Source: Spirosoma aureum
GTDB taxonomy: Bacteria; Bacteroidota; Bacteroidia; Cytophagales; Spirosomataceae
NCBI RefSeq assembly: GCF_011604685.1
Contig: NZ_CP050063.1
Span: 5,478,501-5,542,500, forward strand
Reading direction: 5' to 3'
DNA length: 64,000 bases
A program made the translations under genes and the position numbers. Below the pieces are notes generated by a model. The model saw only the letters and a list, made by a program, of their open reading frames with translations, was not told where the DNA came from and did no database searches. Below, one piece after another: positions 53,044 to 61,932 of this stretch (the first letter of the stretch is position 1; every line of letters begins with the position of its first letter).

Positions 53044-54000
53044 TTAATCAGCACATACCTGCCCCTGAATCACTTCCCGAATTCGATACGTCGGTTTGTG
53101 ACCAGCCTCAAAATAGGTCCGCATCTGTATCTCGGCAATAAAGCCAAATGCCAGTAAATTAAGTCCACCCAGCAGCAGCACAGCAATCAGTATGAGCCAA
53201 GAGGTCAGATTGCTTATCTCACCAAACAGTTTCTGCACCAGCAAAAACAGACTCACTCCTACCCCCAACAGAAGAGAGATGGCAGCTACTGGCCCAAACA
53301 GCCGCATCGGCCGACGGAAATAGCGCTGCAAAAACAGCACAACCAGTAAGTCATTCAACACGGGGCCGATTCGACCCAATCCGTATTTAGAAACGCCGTG
53401 AATTCGTGGATGATGCCGTACATCTATTTGTGTCATTCGGCTTCCCTGCATAGCCGCCAGTACGGGTATGAAACGGTGCAGTTCGCCATAAAGACCTAAT
53501 TTCTGCGCTACTTCGCGCCGAAAAATTTTGAGCGTACAGCCATAATCCTTCAGGTAAACGCCCGTCATCCGGCGAATCAACGCATTGGCAATGCGGCTGG
53601 GTATTTTGCGAAGCAGGAATCCGTCCTGACGATTGGCCCGATTGCCAGCTACCACATCCCAATTTTCTGTCTGCGCCAGTTTAAGCATAACCGGAATATC
53701 AGCCGGATCATTTTGCAGATCACCGTCCAGCGTAACGATGTATTCGCCCGTTGCGGCTTCGACACCAGCGGCCAGCGCGGTGGTTTGCCCATAATTCCGG
53801 GCCAGCACGATCAATTTCGTTCGATTATCGGCAAACTGCCTGGCAATCGTTACGGTAGCATCTCTGGAGCCATCATCGACCAGTATCAACTCGTAGCGAA
53901 GTGTCGAGAGTGCTTCACGGATGCGTTCCAGCAGCGGTCGAACATTATCGGCTTCGTTGTAAAGCGGCACAACAACCGAAACCAGTGAATCAGACATCAT
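53044..54000 (-). CDS. Family 2 glycosyltransferase, polyprenyl-phosphate type
   Basis: A 318-residue DPM1/GtrB-like enzyme that would transfer a sugar from a nucleotide donor to a polyprenyl phosphate. The GT-A domain has VVVPLYNEADNV, LILVDDGSRDAT and the metal-binding TLDGDLQNDPADI. Two C-terminal membrane helices are visible, near residues 235-257 (GPVAAISLLLGVGVSLFLLV) and 268-295 (WLILIAVLLLGGLNLLAFGF). Its start overlaps the preceding GNAT gene by 11 bases. The lipid-linked sugar's use in cell-envelope glycan assembly is inferred. Confidence 0.92.
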   Translation of the reverse strand: MMSDSLVSVVVPLYNEADNVRPLLERIREALSTLRYELILVDDGSRDATVTIARQFADNRTKLIVLARNYGQTTALAAGVEAATGEYIVTLDGDLQNDPADIPVMLKLAQTENWDVVAGNRANRQDGFLLRKIPSRIANALIRRMTGVYLKDYGCTLKIFRREVAQKLGLYGELHRFIPVLAAMQGSRMTQIDVRHHPRIHGVSKYGLGRIGPVLNDLLVVLFLQRYFRRPMRLFGPVAAISLLLGVGVSLFLLVQKLFGEISNLTSWLILIAVLLLGGLNLLAFGFIAEIQMRTYFEAGHKPTYRIREVIQGQVCAD

Positions 54001-54541
54001 ACGAAACTGGGTTACTGGCCGACTGTATGCCTAAAGGTTTGCTCATTACATAATCATTCATCCAATAAGGTCCAATGGCAATATCCTCTTCATACAATAC
54101 CCGAAATCCTTGTTTTTCGTAGAACGTTCGGGCCTTGTTATACCGATTTACGTTCAGCAGAAGCTCTTCTCCGCCCAACGACTGGCATCGGGTTTCAACC
54201 TCTGTCATCAGCGTTTTGCCCAAACCACTCCCCTGCTGAGTGGGCAAAACATAAATTTTATGCAGTTTGAATATCTTATTATCTGGTCCATACGGCGCAA
54301 AAGCGGCAAATCCTTTTAACTCTGTCGTTTGTTGATCACCCTCGGTTTCGAGCAATACAAACGTATGACCAAGCGTAGTCATCTGTTCCAGAAGCGCTTC
54401 AGGTGCATAAATTGTCGTAAACATATACTCGATTTGCTCCGATGATAATATAGGGCGGTAGGTCGGTTCCCAGATTTGCTCCTGCAGCCGGATAATAGCC
54501 GGAATGTCGGCGGAAGTAGCAGTACGAAGTTTAAACGGCAC
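53990..54541 (-). CDS. GNAT-family N-acetyltransferase
   Basis: A 183-residue acetyltransferase. The acetyl-CoA-binding motif is IYVLPTQQGSGLGKTLM, after the HKI strand. The C-terminal NRYNKARTFYEKQGFRVL is the standard GNAT ending. It lies upstream of the glycosyltransferase gene and overlaps it, so both are cotranscribed. The acceptor is unknown. Confidence 0.92.
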   Translation of the reverse strand: MPFKLRTATSADIPAIIRLQEQIWEPTYRPILSSEQIEYMFTTIYAPEALLEQMTTLGHTFVLLETEGDQQTTELKGFAAFAPYGPDNKIFKLHKIYVLPTQQGSGLGKTLMTEVETRCQSLGGEELLLNVNRYNKARTFYEKQGFRVLYEEDIAIGPYWMNDYVMSKPLGIQSASNPVSYDV

Positions 54542-54668
54542 GTTCAGTCGTATTTACGTAGTTTTGCAACAAATATAGTAAGTCAGCCAATAGGCATCCG
54601 TTGCGGGCAACGAGTATCCTGCCTCAACATTCATTTATTGACTGACAACTGATGACAATTGACTTTTT

Positions 54669-55445
54669 ATGGCCGAGCAAAAGCCTCTGATTTTAATAAC
54701 GAACGACGATGGTATCACATCCCATGGGATTCGGACACTCGTTGAATTGATGAAACAAGTAGGTTCGGTGGTCGTGGTTGCCCCGAATAGCCCTCAGTCG
54801 GGGATGGGTCATGCCATCACGATATCTAATCCGATTCGACTTTATCCTTCCGATATCTTTGGCGATGTTCCGGCCTATGAATGTTCGGGCACTCCGGCCG
54901 ACTGTGTCAAACTGGCCAAACATCATGTGTTGAAAGACCGCTCTCCCGATTTGGTTGTGAGTGGTATCAATCATGGCAGTAATTCATCGATCAGTATTCT
55001 GTATTCTGGCACGATGTCGGCGGCCATTGAAGCGGCTATCGAAGGGATACCGGCCATTGGCTTCTCGCTGGGCGACTTTACGAGCAAGGCTGATTTTTCG
55101 CATGCGCATGAGCATATCCTGAGCATTGTTCGTATGGTGCTGGAACGTGGCCTTCAGCGCGGAACAGCACTGAACGTCAATTTTCCGGCCAAAGCTGCCG
55201 AACCCTTGAAAGGCATTCGGATCTGCCGCCAGGCCAATGCGAAATGGCAGGAAGTGTTCGACGAACGGCGCGACCCACACGGTCGACGGTATTTCTGGCT
55301 GGCGGGGGATTTCGTTAATTTCGACTCCCATGCCGAAGATACTGACGAATATGCTCTTTCTCAGAACTATACGTCTGTTGTACCCTGTCATTATGACCTG
55401 ACCTCATATGGCATGTTGGATGAACTAAAAAACTGGAACCTTTAA
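54669..55445 (+). CDS. surE: 5'/3'-nucleotidase SurE
   Basis: A 258-residue SurE-family phosphatase that removes phosphate from nucleoside monophosphates. The metal-binding pair D13-D14 (ITNDDGI), the PNSPQSGMGHAIT loop and VSGINHGSN are the family's active-site motifs. It is followed by a GH3 gene on the same strand after about 105 bases. The space holds an imperfect inverted repeat. Confidence 0.95.
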   Translation: MAEQKPLILITNDDGITSHGIRTLVELMKQVGSVVVVAPNSPQSGMGHAITISNPIRLYPSDIFGDVPAYECSGTPADCVKLAKHHVLKDRSPDLVVSGINHGSNSSISILYSGTMSAAIEAAIEGIPAIGFSLGDFTSKADFSHAHEHILSIVRMVLERGLQRGTALNVNFPAKAAEPLKGIRICRQANAKWQEVFDERRDPHGRRYFWLAGDFVNFDSHAEDTDEYALSQNYTSVVPCHYDLTSYGMLDELKNWNL

Positions 55446-55447
55446 TA

Positions 55448-55540
55448 GCTTTCCGTTTTCGTTAATAGTTGGCTGAACAAGGGTATGACATCAACAGCCT
55501 TTGCATTTGCCACTGAACTTTAAACGGAAAACGGAAAACT
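55448..55540. repeat. Imperfect inverted repeat between surE and GH3 gene
   Basis: The segment at 55448-55466 (AGCTTTCCGTTTTCGTTAA) is nearly complementary to 55521-55540 (TAAACGGAAAACGGAAAACT), with about 54 bases between. The second arm consists of near-repeats of AAACGG/AAAACGG. It could fold in RNA or be a remnant of a dispersed palindromic element. Confidence 0.55.
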
Positions 55541-55550
55541 GACAATCATT

Positions 55551-57095
55551 ATGGCTCTACTAGGCAGTATGCTCAAAAACGGTATTCGGTTAACGAATGC
55601 CGTCAGGCTGCGAAAAATGACCGCGTTTAAGCAGCAACGCAAAGCCTTTCGCAAACTCATCAGCAAAGCACGGTTTACGGAGTTTGGTACGACCTACCAC
55701 TTCGAAGAGCTGCTTAGTTCGACCGAGTTTGGGACACAACGGGAGTTTTACGAAAAATACAAACAGATTGTCCCCATTCACGATTACAACTCCATGTTCG
55801 ATGGCTGGTGGAAACGTTCATTGGCGGGTGAAAAAGATATCGCCTGGCCAGGACGCGTAAAATATTTTGCGCTCAGTTCCGGCACATCAGAAGCAGCATC
55901 GAAATACATTCCGGTGACCAAATCGATGTCCAAAGCCATTCAGCGTTCCAGTATCCGCCAGATTCTGACGCTTGGTCGCTATCAGAACCTTCCCTCAACG
56001 CTTTACGAAAAAGGGTATCTGATGCTGGGCGGCAGTACAAATCTGAACGCACGCGAAGGGCACTTCGAAGGCGATCTGAGCGGCATTACAGCCAGCCAGA
56101 TCCCGTTCTGGTTTCAGCGATTTTACAAACCCGGCCGGGAGATTGCGCAGGAACGGGATTGGGCGCTTAAACTGGATGAAATAACTGAGCAGGCAGGTAG
56201 TTGGGATATCGGCTATATCGTTGGTGTTCCGGCCTGGATTCAGTTGCTGATGGAGAAGATCATTGCCCGCTATAATGCCAAAACCATTCACGATGTCTGG
56301 CCGAACCTAATGGTTTTCTGTCACGGCGGGGTTTCGTTTGAACCGTATCGGAAAGGCTTTGAGAAACTGCTGGCCCATCCAATCACCTACATCGAAACCT
56401 ATCTGGCCTCTGAAGGATTCATCGCCTATCAAACCCATCCTAATGCCGAAGGCATGCAGCTGGTGCTTAACAATGGTCTGTTTTTTGAATTCATTCCGTT
56501 TAATGAACAGAATTTCACGTCCGACGGCGAACTGGTTGCGAATCCCCAAACGCTGATGATCGATGAAGTAGACGAAGGCAAAGAATACGCCCTGCTGATT
56601 TCTACCTGTTCGGGAGCCTGGCGTTATTTAATAGGTGATACAATCCGGTTCGTCAGTAAAAAGCGGTCAGAAATTGTCATTACGGGCCGTACAAAGCACT
56701 TCCTGAGCCTGTGTGGTGAACATTTGTCTGTCGACAATATGAATAAAGCCATTGAGCTGGTTTCGCAGGAAATGGGCATTTCCATTCGGGAATTTACCGT
56801 GGCCGGCGTCTCCCACGACACTTTGTTCGCTCACCACTGGTACGTTGGAACGGATGACAGTGTAGATGCCAGTGATCTTCGCGACCGAATCGACGCGAAG
56901 CTAAAGGAACTCAACGATGATTACGCCGTTGAGCGTCGGCACGCCCTTAAAGAAATAACCGTCACGGTATTACCTGCTAAAACCTTTTATAACTGGATGG
57001 AATCAAGAGGAAAAATGGGCGGTCAGAACAAGTTTCCGCGTGTTCTGAAAAAGAACCTGATCGGTGAGTGGGAAAACTTTCTGAAAAGCCTATGA
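55551..57095 (+). CDS. GH3-family protein
   Basis: A 514-residue full-length GH3 protein, an ANL-superfamily (acyl-adenylate/thioester) fold known from plants as auxin- and jasmonate-amido synthetases. The phosphate-binding LSSGTSEAASKYIPV motif, YLASEGFIAYQ, and the ITGRTKHFLSLCGE hinge are visible. Bacterial members are widespread in Bacteroidota, with unknown substrates; adenylation of a carboxylate is the likely chemistry. Nothing nearby indicates the substrate. Confidence 0.93.
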   Translation: MALLGSMLKNGIRLTNAVRLRKMTAFKQQRKAFRKLISKARFTEFGTTYHFEELLSSTEFGTQREFYEKYKQIVPIHDYNSMFDGWWKRSLAGEKDIAWPGRVKYFALSSGTSEAASKYIPVTKSMSKAIQRSSIRQILTLGRYQNLPSTLYEKGYLMLGGSTNLNAREGHFEGDLSGITASQIPFWFQRFYKPGREIAQERDWALKLDEITEQAGSWDIGYIVGVPAWIQLLMEKIIARYNAKTIHDVWPNLMVFCHGGVSFEPYRKGFEKLLAHPITYIETYLASEGFIAYQTHPNAEGMQLVLNNGLFFEFIPFNEQNFTSDGELVANPQTLMIDEVDEGKEYALLISTCSGAWRYLIGDTIRFVSKKRSEIVITGRTKHFLSLCGEHLSVDNMNKAIELVSQEMGISIREFTVAGVSHDTLFAHHWYVGTDDSVDASDLRDRIDAKLKELNDDYAVERRHALKEITVTVLPAKTFYNWMESRGKMGGQNKFPRVLKKNLIGEWENFLKSL

Positions 57096-57103
57096 TACAG
57101 GTG

Positions 57104-57120
57104 GCTGTTGCAAAAGTCTG
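57104..57120 (+). repeat. 17-base direct repeat, copy 1
   Basis: GCTGTTGCAAAAGTCTG at 57104-57120 recurs with one difference (GCTGTGGCAAAAGTCTG) at 57853-57869, in the same orientation. The pair flanks the reductase-like gene. The sequence resembles ends of some insertion sequences with a GTTGCAAA core, but no transposase is visible. Confidence 0.6.
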
Positions 57121-57222
57121 GAATGGTTAAGATGTACTTGTGTACTGAGCCTGTATGGTCTAATTAACGAGTGATACCCATTTAATGGACAAGCTCTCGG
57201 CTGAATTGGCTTTTTATACAAC

Positions 57223-57786
57223 TTATTTTTTTATCTCATACCATAATTCTACCATTCCGCTTTTATAGGCTGTTACCTCTTTTAGGTGTAATGGTTGTTC
57301 TTGTCCAATTTGCTCGAAAAACAGAGTCCCTTCACCTAAAAGAATAGGCAGAATTGACAGCCTTATTTCGTCCACTAAGTTTAACCGAATGAACTCTCTG
57401 GCCAGTATGGCACCACCGACAAGCCAGACATTTTTATAGTTTGGCTTTAATCGTTCGGTTACAAGTTGGGGCAGATCGCCTGAATACAATTCAATGTTTT
57501 TTCGCTCAATCGGTAGACTTCGATGAGTGACTACAATTGTCGGTACATCTCCGTAAGCCCATCCATACGCTTTTGACAGTTCCAGGGCGTGTTCGTAGGT
57601 GCGAGATCCCATGATATAGCAATCGATTGTTTTGAGAAATTCCTGCGTGGATTGCTCCGTAACTTCAACTCCTTTCTCGTAGTAGTCCGATGTATCAAAC
57701 CATGAAACACTATTGTCTTTTTTGGCGATAATGCCGTCAAGACTGGAGACCATATGGATGGTCATTGTAAAGGAGTCTGCTTCCAT
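57223..57786 (-). CDS. RibD C-terminal-domain/dihydrofolate-reductase-like protein
   Basis: A 187-residue protein of the family that includes the RibD reductase domain and dihydrofolate-reductase-like enzymes. Conserved segments are VSSLDGIIAKKD, YIMGSRTYEHAL, YKNVWLVGGAILAREFI and DEIRLSILPILLGEGTLFF. It would use NADPH, but the substrate is unknown. It lies alone in a gene-poor gap, between two short direct repeats, and could have been mobile. Confidence 0.9.
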   Translation of the reverse strand: MEADSFTMTIHMVSSLDGIIAKKDNSVSWFDTSDYYEKGVEVTEQSTQEFLKTIDCYIMGSRTYEHALELSKAYGWAYGDVPTIVVTHRSLPIERKNIELYSGDLPQLVTERLKPNYKNVWLVGGAILAREFIRLNLVDEIRLSILPILLGEGTLFFEQIGQEQPLHLKEVTAYKSGMVELWYEIKK

Positions 57787-57852
57787 TCAGGTGTTATTGG
57801 TGTATAGGTTGTCGAAACGTACTACTCATAATCCCTTAACATAAGGCTAGTC

Positions 57853-57869
57853 GCTGTGGCAAAAGTCTG
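57853..57869 (+). repeat. 17-base direct repeat, copy 2
   Basis: Second copy, one mismatch from 57104-57120, same orientation. See the first copy. Confidence 0.6.
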
Positions 57870-58066
57870 TCATCAGATTTTGAACCTACAAAAAGAACCT
57901 TATTTTATTGCGTTTCTACCCTCAAACGCTGGGTTTAAGGTAGTGTTCTAAGTTCTTCTCCAACTTTTTTTATTGACGGAAGTCAAGCCCGTTAAATAGT
58001 CTTAATATAGTTAAGGCTGATAAGAATTATTAATACATTGCTTCTCAGTTGTAGCCTTTTGGAGCC

Positions 58067-58753
58067 ATGAAGAACATTTTCCTTATTCTTTCTTTACTTG
58101 GAATTACCAGTTTACTCAGAGCTCAGCAAACTACTCAGAATCAAGAATTAACGACAAGACAGTCAGTAGGGCATTGGGTGGTTGAGCTGGAAACGGATAA
58201 CCTGTTTCTTCTGAAAAACATGGTCGGTATTGATGATTACTTCCTTCGCAAAATAATACCTGGTGTTGGCTACCTGGCGACCAAAAACCTTTGGGTGGGC
58301 ATAGCAGTACCGATTGGGTGGGCACCCCAAAAAGGGACTTATTACAGTGATGGAATAGCTACCCAGGCAGGAGTCTACACAACCGCTATATCCCCTAAAC
58401 AGATCGGGATTGCCCCGTATGTCCAACAGTTTTTCGGGAAGGGAAAAATAAAGCCTTATGTTGGAGCTTCTTACCGGTATACCTATCAGCAACTTGACTT
58501 AAGTATTCGCGATTTATCGATTTATCTCAGTCAAACCGGCCATGAATCTGAATTATCGGTTTTTGCTGGCTTAACTTATTCGATTACACCCAGGTTTGGG
58601 ATTTATGGTAAGCTTCGCTATGGTTGGCAGAGCGGCAATCATCCTTACATTACCTTTCCGAACCGGAGTGAATCGGGTTACTCAACCGCTTTTGGTTATA
58701 ACAGCCAAACCGCTTCGGCTAATTTAGGAATTCGTTTCGTGATTGGTGAATAG
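58067..58753 (+). CDS. Predicted outer-membrane beta-barrel protein
   Basis: A 228-residue protein with a signal peptide (about residues 1-20, ending LRAQ). Alternating strands (YVGASYRYTYQQLDL, RFGIYGKLRYGW) and an aromatic-rich C-terminal end (NLGIRFVIGE) fit a small outer-membrane barrel such as an OprF/OmpA-like or 'outer membrane protein beta-barrel' family. No function is recognised. It converges with a LysE-type transporter gene, 20 bases away. Confidence 0.7.
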   Translation: MKNIFLILSLLGITSLLRAQQTTQNQELTTRQSVGHWVVELETDNLFLLKNMVGIDDYFLRKIIPGVGYLATKNLWVGIAVPIGWAPQKGTYYSDGIATQAGVYTTAISPKQIGIAPYVQQFFGKGKIKPYVGASYRYTYQQLDLSIRDLSIYLSQTGHESELSVFAGLTYSITPRFGIYGKLRYGWQSGNHPYITFPNRSESGYSTAFGYNSQTASANLGIRFVIGE

Positions 58754-58773
58754 ACATCCCCTGTATTTCTTCC

Positions 58774-59418
58774 TCACCAGTTCATCGCTTTCGATAACGG
58801 CTCAAGCAGCCGATTATAGGCAATATTTGCAGCGCCAATAAGAAAGACAACCCCCGTTGTACGGTTGAAAATCAATACGACTCGGGGGGTAAATAGGCGC
58901 TTCAGTCGATTTGCATAATAGGCCAGTGCCGATTCGGTCACGAAAACGCCCACTAGAGCAGCAATCATGAATCCGTATTGCTGGGCCATGGTGTAATGCA
59001 GGTGTGAACGAATGTAGGCCACAATGGCTACCCACGATACAAAGTTGACCGGATTGAGTGCATTCAGGAAAAAACCCGTCGTAAAATAGTAAACGAAATT
59101 GCCAAAGCGGGTTTTGGGATACGCCAGCCGGGGCGTTCCTTTAAAAATATTGACCAGACCCATGGCTGTCAGAAACAAGACGCCAACGATGGCCATCAGA
59201 TTTTCAAAGCCCTGAACTTTGGGGATAAATGCCGTACCAAGTAATGCAGCCAGTACGAAGAGCGTATCGCCCGTGATCACCCCGAAAACTATTTTTAGCC
59301 CCGACCGAAATCCATTGTCAACACTATTTTGAATCAGGGCAAAAAACACTGTTCCAAAAGTCAAACAAAGCGCAACGCCGACTAAAAAACCAAAAAGAAT
59401 AGGTAAAAACACAAGCAA
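58774..59418 (-). CDS. LysE-family amino-acid exporter
   Basis: A 214-residue inner-membrane protein with about six hydrophobic helices. The LysE/RhtB-like features are an N-terminal hydrophobic start (FLPILFGFLVGVALC), TGDTLFVLAALLG, and KTRFGNFVYYFTTGFFLNALNPVNFVSWVAIV. No ATG is available at the start; a TTG at 59418 or a GTG at 59412 must be used. An inverted repeat with AAACCGTAAAC-type words lies directly upstream. The exported compound is unknown. Confidence 0.87.
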   Translation of the reverse strand: MLVFLPILFGFLVGVALCLTFGTVFFALIQNSVDNGFRSGLKIVFGVITGDTLFVLAALLGTAFIPKVQGFENLMAIVGVLFLTAMGLVNIFKGTPRLAYPKTRFGNFVYYFTTGFFLNALNPVNFVSWVAIVAYIRSHLHYTMAQQYGFMIAALVGVFVTESALAYYANRLKRLFTPRVVLIFNRTTGVVFLIGAANIAYNRLLEPLSKAMNW

Positions 59419-59420
59419 GG

Positions 59421-59515
59421 TCCGGTTTATGGTGTATCATTTACGGTTTATGGCTTTCGGCTAAGGAGGCTGATTTCACCACAAACTATAAACCGTAAAC
59501 TATAAACCATAACTG
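59421..59515. repeat. Imperfect palindromic word repeat
   Basis: The spacer between the LysE and NUDIX genes is built of inverted word repeats. TTTATGGT...TTTACGGTTTATGG at about 59426-59453 is mirrored by ATAAACCGTAAACTATAAACCAT at about 59488-59510. It could form a hairpin in RNA from either strand. It resembles the other word-repeat spacers near 29210, 55448 and 37360. Confidence 0.55.
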
Positions 59516-59519
59516 GTGT

Positions 59520-60068
59520 TTAGATTCCTCTCAATCGGGCTACGATTAACAGGCCACTGACACTGAGCGAATCGGTAATTCGGCTGGTCACAGCCATATC
59601 CACAGCCTCGGCTAGTGGGAGTTTCCAGACACGCAGTTCTTCGGTCTCTTCTGGTTCATGATCGCCCTGAACCAGATCTTCCGCTATATACAGAAAACCC
59701 TCTTCATCGGTAGCCGAATTGGATGTATGAATACGGGCAATTTTGGTCCACTGACGGGCTTCGAGCCCCGTTTCTTCGCGAAGCTCCCGCTTGGCTGATT
59801 CGAGTGGATCAGTACCTAACGGGGAGCCGCCCTCCGGAATCTCCCATGAGTACTCGTTCAGTGGATACCGATATTGGCCAACCAGATATGTATTTCCTTC
59901 GGCATCGATTGGAATAACACCTACGGCTTTATTTTTAAAACTGACAACTCCATAAATACCAGGTGTGCCAGCGGGGGTTATGACGTCTTCGTGTCTGATT
60001 GACAGCCAGGGATTTTCATATTTAACCGACGATTCCAGTGTCTGCCAGGGGTTTTCTGTCTCGTTCAT
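59520..60068 (-). CDS. NUDIX hydrolase
   Basis: A 182-residue NUDIX hydrolase of the ADP-sugar pyrophosphatase-like type. The ATG at 60068 is preferred over the upstream extension to 60155, which would overlap the promoter and start of the divergent cation-efflux gene. The box reads from G80 (EGGSPLGTDPLESAKRELREE) with R94-E95 and E98-E99. The glutamate expected six residues after the first glycine is T86 here, an unusual change. The substrate is unknown. Confidence 0.9.
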   Translation of the reverse strand: MNETENPWQTLESSVKYENPWLSIRHEDVITPAGTPGIYGVVSFKNKAVGVIPIDAEGNTYLVGQYRYPLNEYSWEIPEGGSPLGTDPLESAKRELREETGLEARQWTKIARIHTSNSATDEEGFLYIAEDLVQGDHEPEETEELRVWKLPLAEAVDMAVTSRITDSLSVSGLLIVARLRGI

Positions 60069-60140
60069 GCACACGAAAGTACGAACAATACAGCTACGAA
60101 TAGTACCTTTGTGGTTTCTAACAACATTCCGTAACACTTG

Positions 60141-61148
60141 ATGAGCGCCACTCAACGTACTAAATACCGCTGGATGAGCGTCTCACTGGGGCTGAGCATT
60201 GTCCTGCTGATACTTAAGTTCACGGCTTATTTTTTGACCTATTCGACAGCTATTCTCAGCGATGCGGTCGAATCAATCGTCAATGTTTTAGCCAGCGGAT
60301 TCGCTTTTTATAGCATTTATCTGGCCGGTCAGCCCCGCGATCAGAACCACCCGTATGGTCATGGGAAAATAGAATTTTTGTCTTCGGGTTTCGAGGGTGC
60401 GATGATCCTGTCGGCTGGTCTGGTCATAATCTGGCAGTCAATTCTAAGTTTTTACGAGCCTAAAGTCCTCACCAATCTCGATCTGGGCTTCGCTCTAATC
60501 GGTTTAACAGCCATTGCCAATGCATTTGTAGGCTGGATGCTTATCCGATCAGGGAAACAAACCGACTCGCTGGCCCTAACCGCCGATGGTCGCCATTTAC
60601 TGACGGATACATTCAGTAGTATTGCCGTAATGGTTGGTGTGGCACTGGTTGTTCTGACGGGTAAACACTGGATCGACAGCGCCCTTTCGCTGCTCCTATC
60701 GTTCGTTATTATTTACAACGGTTTTCAACTCATCCGTCTGTCGGTGGCTCGTCTGATGGATGAAACCGACGCGCCTACACTCGACCGCGTGGTGACCCTA
60801 TTAAACGACAATAAAGACGCGAACTGGATTGACGTCCATAACCTGAGGGTGCAGAAATACGGAGCTGATCTGCATATTGACTGCCACCTCACATTACCCT
60901 ATTATTGGGAATTGAATCAGGTACATGATGAAGTACATCATTTCGAAGATACGCTCAAAGATGGTTTCCTGGGCGAGGTCGAAATTTTTGTGCATACAGA
61001 CCCCTGTGTCAATGAATGCTGCCATTATTGCCGGGTTACCAATTGTCCTGTTCGGGCCTTCGCCTTCGTTAACGATGTTGAATGGACTGCCGATAACCTA
61101 CCACTCAATCAGAAGCACTTCGTGTCAATAGAAGTCCCCAATAGTTAA
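60141..61148 (+). CDS. Cation diffusion facilitator family transporter
   Basis: A 335-residue CDF transporter that would export a divalent metal such as zinc or iron. The ATG at 60141 is preferred over the TTG directly before it. Six membrane helices are visible, with metal-site residues in AILSDAVESIVN (D41) and DGRHLLTDTFSS, and the loop HPYGHGKIEF. A cytoplasmic domain follows. The C-terminal part contains five cysteines at 289, 293, 294, 297 and 302 (DPCVNECCHYCRVTNCP), an extra possible metal-binding site. It is divergent from the NUDIX gene with only 72 bases between starts. Confidence 0.93.
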   Translation: MSATQRTKYRWMSVSLGLSIVLLILKFTAYFLTYSTAILSDAVESIVNVLASGFAFYSIYLAGQPRDQNHPYGHGKIEFLSSGFEGAMILSAGLVIIWQSILSFYEPKVLTNLDLGFALIGLTAIANAFVGWMLIRSGKQTDSLALTADGRHLLTDTFSSIAVMVGVALVVLTGKHWIDSALSLLLSFVIIYNGFQLIRLSVARLMDETDAPTLDRVVTLLNDNKDANWIDVHNLRVQKYGADLHIDCHLTLPYYWELNQVHDEVHHFEDTLKDGFLGEVEIFVHTDPCVNECCHYCRVTNCPVRAFAFVNDVEWTADNLPLNQKHFVSIEVPNS

Positions 61149-61185
61149 CTTGTAACCAATAAATTAAGCTAAATACCCACCGAAC

Positions 61186-61932
61186 ATGTCTAGTAACTTT
61201 ACTCATTTCAGGCTGACGTCAGTCCTGCTGTTTCTTGTTTTTGGCTTCTGCTCTATTTGCAATTCTCGGGCGCAATCGACTGATAATCATTTAATTGTAC
61301 TTGGAGAGGCTGTAGAAGAAGTGCCCGCCGACCAGGCAACCCTTACCGTCAATTTATCCTACACGGATGAAAAAGACATAACCCTGGTTTACGAACAGCA
61401 TAAAGGAGCCCGTGAGCGACTCGTGGCCATATTGACTGAACTAAAAGTACCGACCAAAGACCTGCATATTCTTCAGCTATTGGTACGAAAGGAGCGTGAC
61501 TATTCAATGGGCGGTGTTGGTATGGGGCAACCAACCGAAAAATTCAAGGGATATCAGCGAATTTCGGTCAAATTCGATGATCTGAAGCGCTATGCCGAAG
61601 TGCAACAACACCTGGCATCCAATGGATTTACGGATTTATCGACAGTTTTTTCAGTTAGTAAACAACGGGAGATTGAACTTAGGCTGTTTGATCAGGCGGT
61701 GGCCAATGCAAAAGAAAAAGCCGATCGACTGGCCAAAGCCATATCGCGTTCAGTAAAGCGTATTGTCAGGATCGGTGAGGCCGAAGAAAATGAATCTGTT
61801 GGTAATATTCGCACAACAGCATTAAACCCCTACATGACTAATTACATGGCTGACCCCATGCGACCGGTGGCAACGATACAACAAACGTTTCGCTCCGCTG
61901 CCATCGTAAAAGTTGTGTATGAATTGAATTGA
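61186..61932 (+). CDS. SIMPL-domain (DUF541) exported protein
   Basis: A 248-residue protein of the SIMPL family, small exported proteins of poorly known function. A signal peptide ends near CNSRAQS. The mature part has IVLGEAVEEVPADQATLTVN, a helical segment (RERLVAILTELKVPTKDLHI) and AVANAKEKADRLAKA, all usual for the family. It lies 37 bases after the cation transporter gene and is probably cotranscribed with it. Confidence 0.9.
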   Translation: MSSNFTHFRLTSVLLFLVFGFCSICNSRAQSTDNHLIVLGEAVEEVPADQATLTVNLSYTDEKDITLVYEQHKGARERLVAILTELKVPTKDLHILQLLVRKERDYSMGGVGMGQPTEKFKGYQRISVKFDDLKRYAEVQQHLASNGFTDLSTVFSVSKQREIELRLFDQAVANAKEKADRLAKAISRSVKRIVRIGEAEENESVGNIRTTALNPYMTNYMADPMRPVATIQQTFRSAAIVKVVYELN

